Shown piece by piece: positions 62,026 to 64,000 of a stretch of 64,000 nt of DNA. The notes beneath the pieces are model-generated. The model was given only the letters and a program-made list of their open reading frames with translations. It ran no database searches and was not told the DNA's origin. The DNA is taken from the NCBI RefSeq assembly GCF_002102185.1, contig NZ_LQOW01000014.1, positions 1 to 64,000 on the forward strand. Reading direction: 5' to 3'. Within the stretch, counting starts at the first letter, position 1; every line of letters begins with the position of its first letter. The stretch is from Mycobacterium fragae (GTDB taxonomy: Bacteria > Actinomycetota > Actinomycetes > Mycobacteriales > Mycobacteriaceae). Position numbers and translations under genes: made by a program.

Positions 62026-63152
62026 GAGGTGGCTACTTTCATCAGGCCGATCAGACGATGGATATCAAATTCGTTGCGGTGGCGAAGCGCGCTGATCATC
62101 GAGCGCGCCTCGTGCGGTAGGACTTTGGGATTGGTGCCGAGGAAGTCCTTGCTGACGGGAGGCCCCCACTGCGCCAGGCCAGAGGCGGTGAACGGCGCCC
62201 AGCCCGGCTCCAGCGTGCAATCGAACATGTCGCCGTCGCTGAAGTGCTCCACCAAGAAACCATCTGGGTCGCGCCAGTAGTCGAAGATCTGGCTGCCCTG
62301 GATGTGGCGGCCGATCCCCCAAGACCGTTGGTAGCCACGGTCTTTCAGATACTCACCGCCTGCGGCTAGGGTGTCGAGGTCACAGACTTGATACGCCGAG
62401 TGCACGTAGCGGTTGCTCGGCCCCAGCGCCATCGCGAGAGTGTGATGGTCGGCGGGAGTCTGGCCGCGGTCGCAGCGAATGAAACTCATCGTCGGCCCGC
62501 GGTCGCGCTGACCGGGGAAGAACAGGAAGTCGCTGACGATCATCCCCAGGTGGTCCAAATACCAGTCCAGCGCTTCCCGATACTTCGTCGTCTGCAACAC
62601 CACATGTCCGAGCCGTTGCACCCGCGCGGGCTCGCGAAGCGGGCGCTGCATGGCGTTGGCGCGGCGCAGCTCGTGTCCGAAGTTAAAGGTATGCGGCGTC
62701 TGAGCCGGGAGAGCCTCGAGTTGGTGGGTGCCGGCAATGACACGGACCGGGATACCGCTCGGATCGACGAGATCGACCGTGATGCCGCCGATGGTCGCGG
62801 GCAACGCCCGCGTAGGAGCACCGGTGGCCTTGGCCAGCCGCTGCACATCGGCCTCGTCGGCAGCCTTGAACGCCATGCCGACAAACTGCGACCGGGGACC
62901 CCGGCGGATCAGAACGCACGGCGCACCCACGTCGGTGCCACGCAACTGCAGCTCATTGCCGGTGCGCAACACCGTCGTGAAGCCAAAGGCGTGGGCGAAC
63001 GCCTCGGCGCGAACCAGGTCCGGCTTCTGGAACTCCAGCCACGCGAGGTCGACGACCTTGATCAGCGGGTTTGCTGAGCGTCCCGGGTGTTCGCCCTTGC
63101 GGGCTCCCTGCTCGCTGTGCAGGTCATTGTGGGCGCCGACCGTGCCGGTCAT
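62022..63152 (-). CDS. VOC-family extradiol dioxygenase-like protein
   Basis: 376 aa from ATG at 63152 (AAGGAG upstream). Two vicinal-oxygen-chelate modules: N-terminal KVVDLAWLEFQKPDLVRAEAFA and catalytic C-terminal with likely Fe ligands His in RLGHVVLQT, His in RYVHSAYQV and Glu in GFLVEHFSDGD. It resembles 2,3-dihydroxybiphenyl/catechol 2,3-dioxygenases. First gene of the minus-strand operon, facing the tetR gene. Confidence 0.9.
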   Translation of the reverse strand: MTGTVGAHNDLHSEQGARKGEHPGRSANPLIKVVDLAWLEFQKPDLVRAEAFAHAFGFTTVLRTGNELQLRGTDVGAPCVLIRRGPRSQFVGMAFKAADEADVQRLAKATGAPTRALPATIGGITVDLVDPSGIPVRVIAGTHQLEALPAQTPHTFNFGHELRRANAMQRPLREPARVQRLGHVVLQTTKYREALDWYLDHLGMIVSDFLFFPGQRDRGPTMSFIRCDRGQTPADHHTLAMALGPSNRYVHSAYQVCDLDTLAAGGEYLKDRGYQRSWGIGRHIQGSQIFDYWRDPDGFLVEHFSDGDMFDCTLEPGWAPFTASGLAQWGPPVSKDFLGTNPKVLPHEARSMISALRHRNEFDIHRLIGLMKVATS

Positions 63153-63172
63153 CTCCAACTCCTTATTTGACT

Positions 63173-63186
63173 GACGAAATCGTCAC
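63173..63186. promoter_or_regulatory. operator-like inverted repeat A
   Basis: TGACGA-AA-TCGTCA in the divergent intergenic region, 21 bp before the dioxygenase start. Shares GACGAAATC with repeat B, as expected for two binding sites of one TetR-type repressor. Confidence 0.65.
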
Positions 63187-63213
63187 ATACGATGCTATCC
63201 TCAGTCAAGGGTT

Positions 63214-63233
63214 TTTGACGAAATCCTCAAAAG
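63214..63233. promoter_or_regulatory. operator-like inverted repeat B
   Basis: TTTTGA-CGAAATCC-TCAAAA, containing GACGAAATC[C]TCA like repeat A, 41 bp away. Lies 44 bp before the tetR start, so autoregulation is likely. Confidence 0.65.
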
Positions 63234-63276
63234 TGACCGAGTCGGCTACGATGGGGCAGACCGGAAGGAGACCGAC

Positions 63277-63945
63277 GTGACAGCAGACCTGGCCCAAGGC
63301 GATACACCGAATCGTTTGGAGCGCCGCAAGCAGCGCACGCGCGCCGCGTTGATCCGGGCGGCGCAGGCATTCATCGCCTCAGGCAAGCTCAACGTGCCGA
63401 TCCTGGAGATCACCCAGGCCGCCGACGTCGGCATGGGGTCGTTTTATAACCACTTCGAGAGCAAGGAAGAACTGTTCGAGGCGGCCGTCGCCGAGGTGCT
63501 CGATGCCCACGGTGCACTGCTGGACCAGCTCACCGCGGACCTGGACGACCCGGCCGAGAAGTTCGCATGCAGCTTTCGGCTCACCGGCCGGTTCTTTCGG
63601 CGTCGCCCTGACGAGAGCAAGGTGCTGCTGGTAAACGGACTATCACTGATGTCCTCCGATCGCGGCCTGGCACCCCGCGCGTTGCGGGATATCACCGATG
63701 CCGTTGAGGCGGGCCGATTCCGCGTCGAGGACCCCCGCTTGGCTTTGGCCGTCGCCGGCGGTGCACTGATGGGTCTTGGCCAACTGCTGCACGACGAACA
63801 CTCGCGGGACGACGCGCTCGCCACCGATCAGGTGACCGCCAATGTGCTGCGATTGTTCGGGCTTCGCGCAAACGAGGCCGACAAAATCTGCCGACGGCCC
63901 CTCCCAGAGATCGATGGCCTGACGCGGCCCGACTCAGCCGCGTGA
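63277..63945 (+). CDS. TetR-family transcriptional regulator
   Basis: 222 aa. N-terminal HTH: RRKQRTRAALIRAAQAFIASGKLNVPILEITQAADVGMGSFYNHFESKEELFEAAV. The rest is a helical ligand/dimer domain. Divergent from the aromatic-degradation/acetoin operon; probably represses that operon and itself through the two inverted repeats in the 124-bp gap, with an aromatic intermediate as possible inducer (inference). Confidence 0.93.
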   Translation: MTADLAQGDTPNRLERRKQRTRAALIRAAQAFIASGKLNVPILEITQAADVGMGSFYNHFESKEELFEAAVAEVLDAHGALLDQLTADLDDPAEKFACSFRLTGRFFRRRPDESKVLLVNGLSLMSSDRGLAPRALRDITDAVEAGRFRVEDPRLALAVAGGALMGLGQLLHDEHSRDDALATDQVTANVLRLFGLRANEADKICRRPLPEIDGLTRPDSAA

Positions 63946-64000
63946 AGTCGGAACCCCACGGCTTGACCGTGCGCCCGTGCGGGCGCAGCTCGGTCATCGA

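Noticed and set aside
63692..63997. Minus-strand ORF beginning MTELRPHGRTVKPWGSDF near the right edge
   Set aside because: It lies almost wholly antisense to tetR; the window ends before an upstream context can be judged. A gene from the right could end here, but it cannot be supported.

Overview
The window is a GC-rich mycobacterial chromosome segment, most likely from a non-tuberculous Mycobacterium. Several things support this: mmpS/mmpL, PPE and WXG100 (Esx) genes; an F420-type LLM oxidoreductase; a tmRNA whose tag reads ADSHQRDYALAA; the block smpB-ftsX-ftsE-(Pro-rich protein)-mscS-prfB/fprA; and the block hisN-pflA-fadE24-fadE23. Both blocks have the same gene order as in M. tuberculosis (Rv3100c-Rv3106 and Rv3137-Rv3140). 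No insertion sequence, transposase or CRISPR array was seen.

Region 1 (1-31.4 kb) is accessory DNA dominated by redox enzymes, exporters and large ATP-binding LuxR-type (LAL) regulators. Its main feature is a 42-bp operator-like element, TCACCCGGGTGA-N11-GGGTGA-N7-TCACCC, found six times (1066, 2549, 13848, 16183, 26767, 29169). Spacing is identical in all copies, each copy points the same way relative to the gene it precedes, and a possible -10 box (nAnnnT) lies 10 bases downstream of each. The elements precede: an SDR plus an esx gene; an NTF2-like protein plus an LLM oxidoreductase; an eleven-gene run ending in MFS, MmpS and MmpL exporters; a Cys-rich/zinc-ribbon/PPE group; a GMC oxidoreductase group; and a DUF417 (RclC/YkgB-like) membrane protein. 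Between them lie two tandem paralogous LAL regulators (16.4-22.1 kb), the remnant of a third, and a MalT-like LAL regulator (24.1-26.7 kb). A second repeat family (about 84 bp, three copies, 22172, 22674, 23847) precedes two paralogous micro-membrane-peptide ORFs and an alpha/beta hydrolase; the third copy heads a tightly coupled micro-ORF/micro-ORF/MalT-like regulator operon.

Region 2 (31.4-42.4 kb) is mostly core: a CAP-domain protein, a receptor-type Ser/Thr kinase lying between the tmRNA 3' end and a diverged copy of that 3' end (a possible old island), tmRNA, an MDMPI-fold protein, an EamA transporter, smpB, ftsX, ftsE, a proline-rich membrane protein, mscS, prfB and divergent fprA.

Region 3 (42.4-50.8 kb) is a complete narGHJI respiratory nitrate reductase operon followed by a TDT/SLAC1-family transporter. 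It sits exactly where the two conserved blocks meet. Region 4 (50.4-55.5 kb) is the hisN-pflA-fadE24-fadE23 block, with a perfect 20-bp palindrome before fadE24. Region 5 (55.6-64 kb) holds an EVE-domain protein, then a minus-strand operon joining aromatic-ring hydroxylation and meta-cleavage enzymes (VOC dioxygenase, FAH-family hydrolase, FAD monooxygenase), an enoyl-CoA hydratase and an acetoin pair (acetolactate decarboxylase and synthase). A divergent TetR regulator probably controls it through paired sites in the intergenic region.
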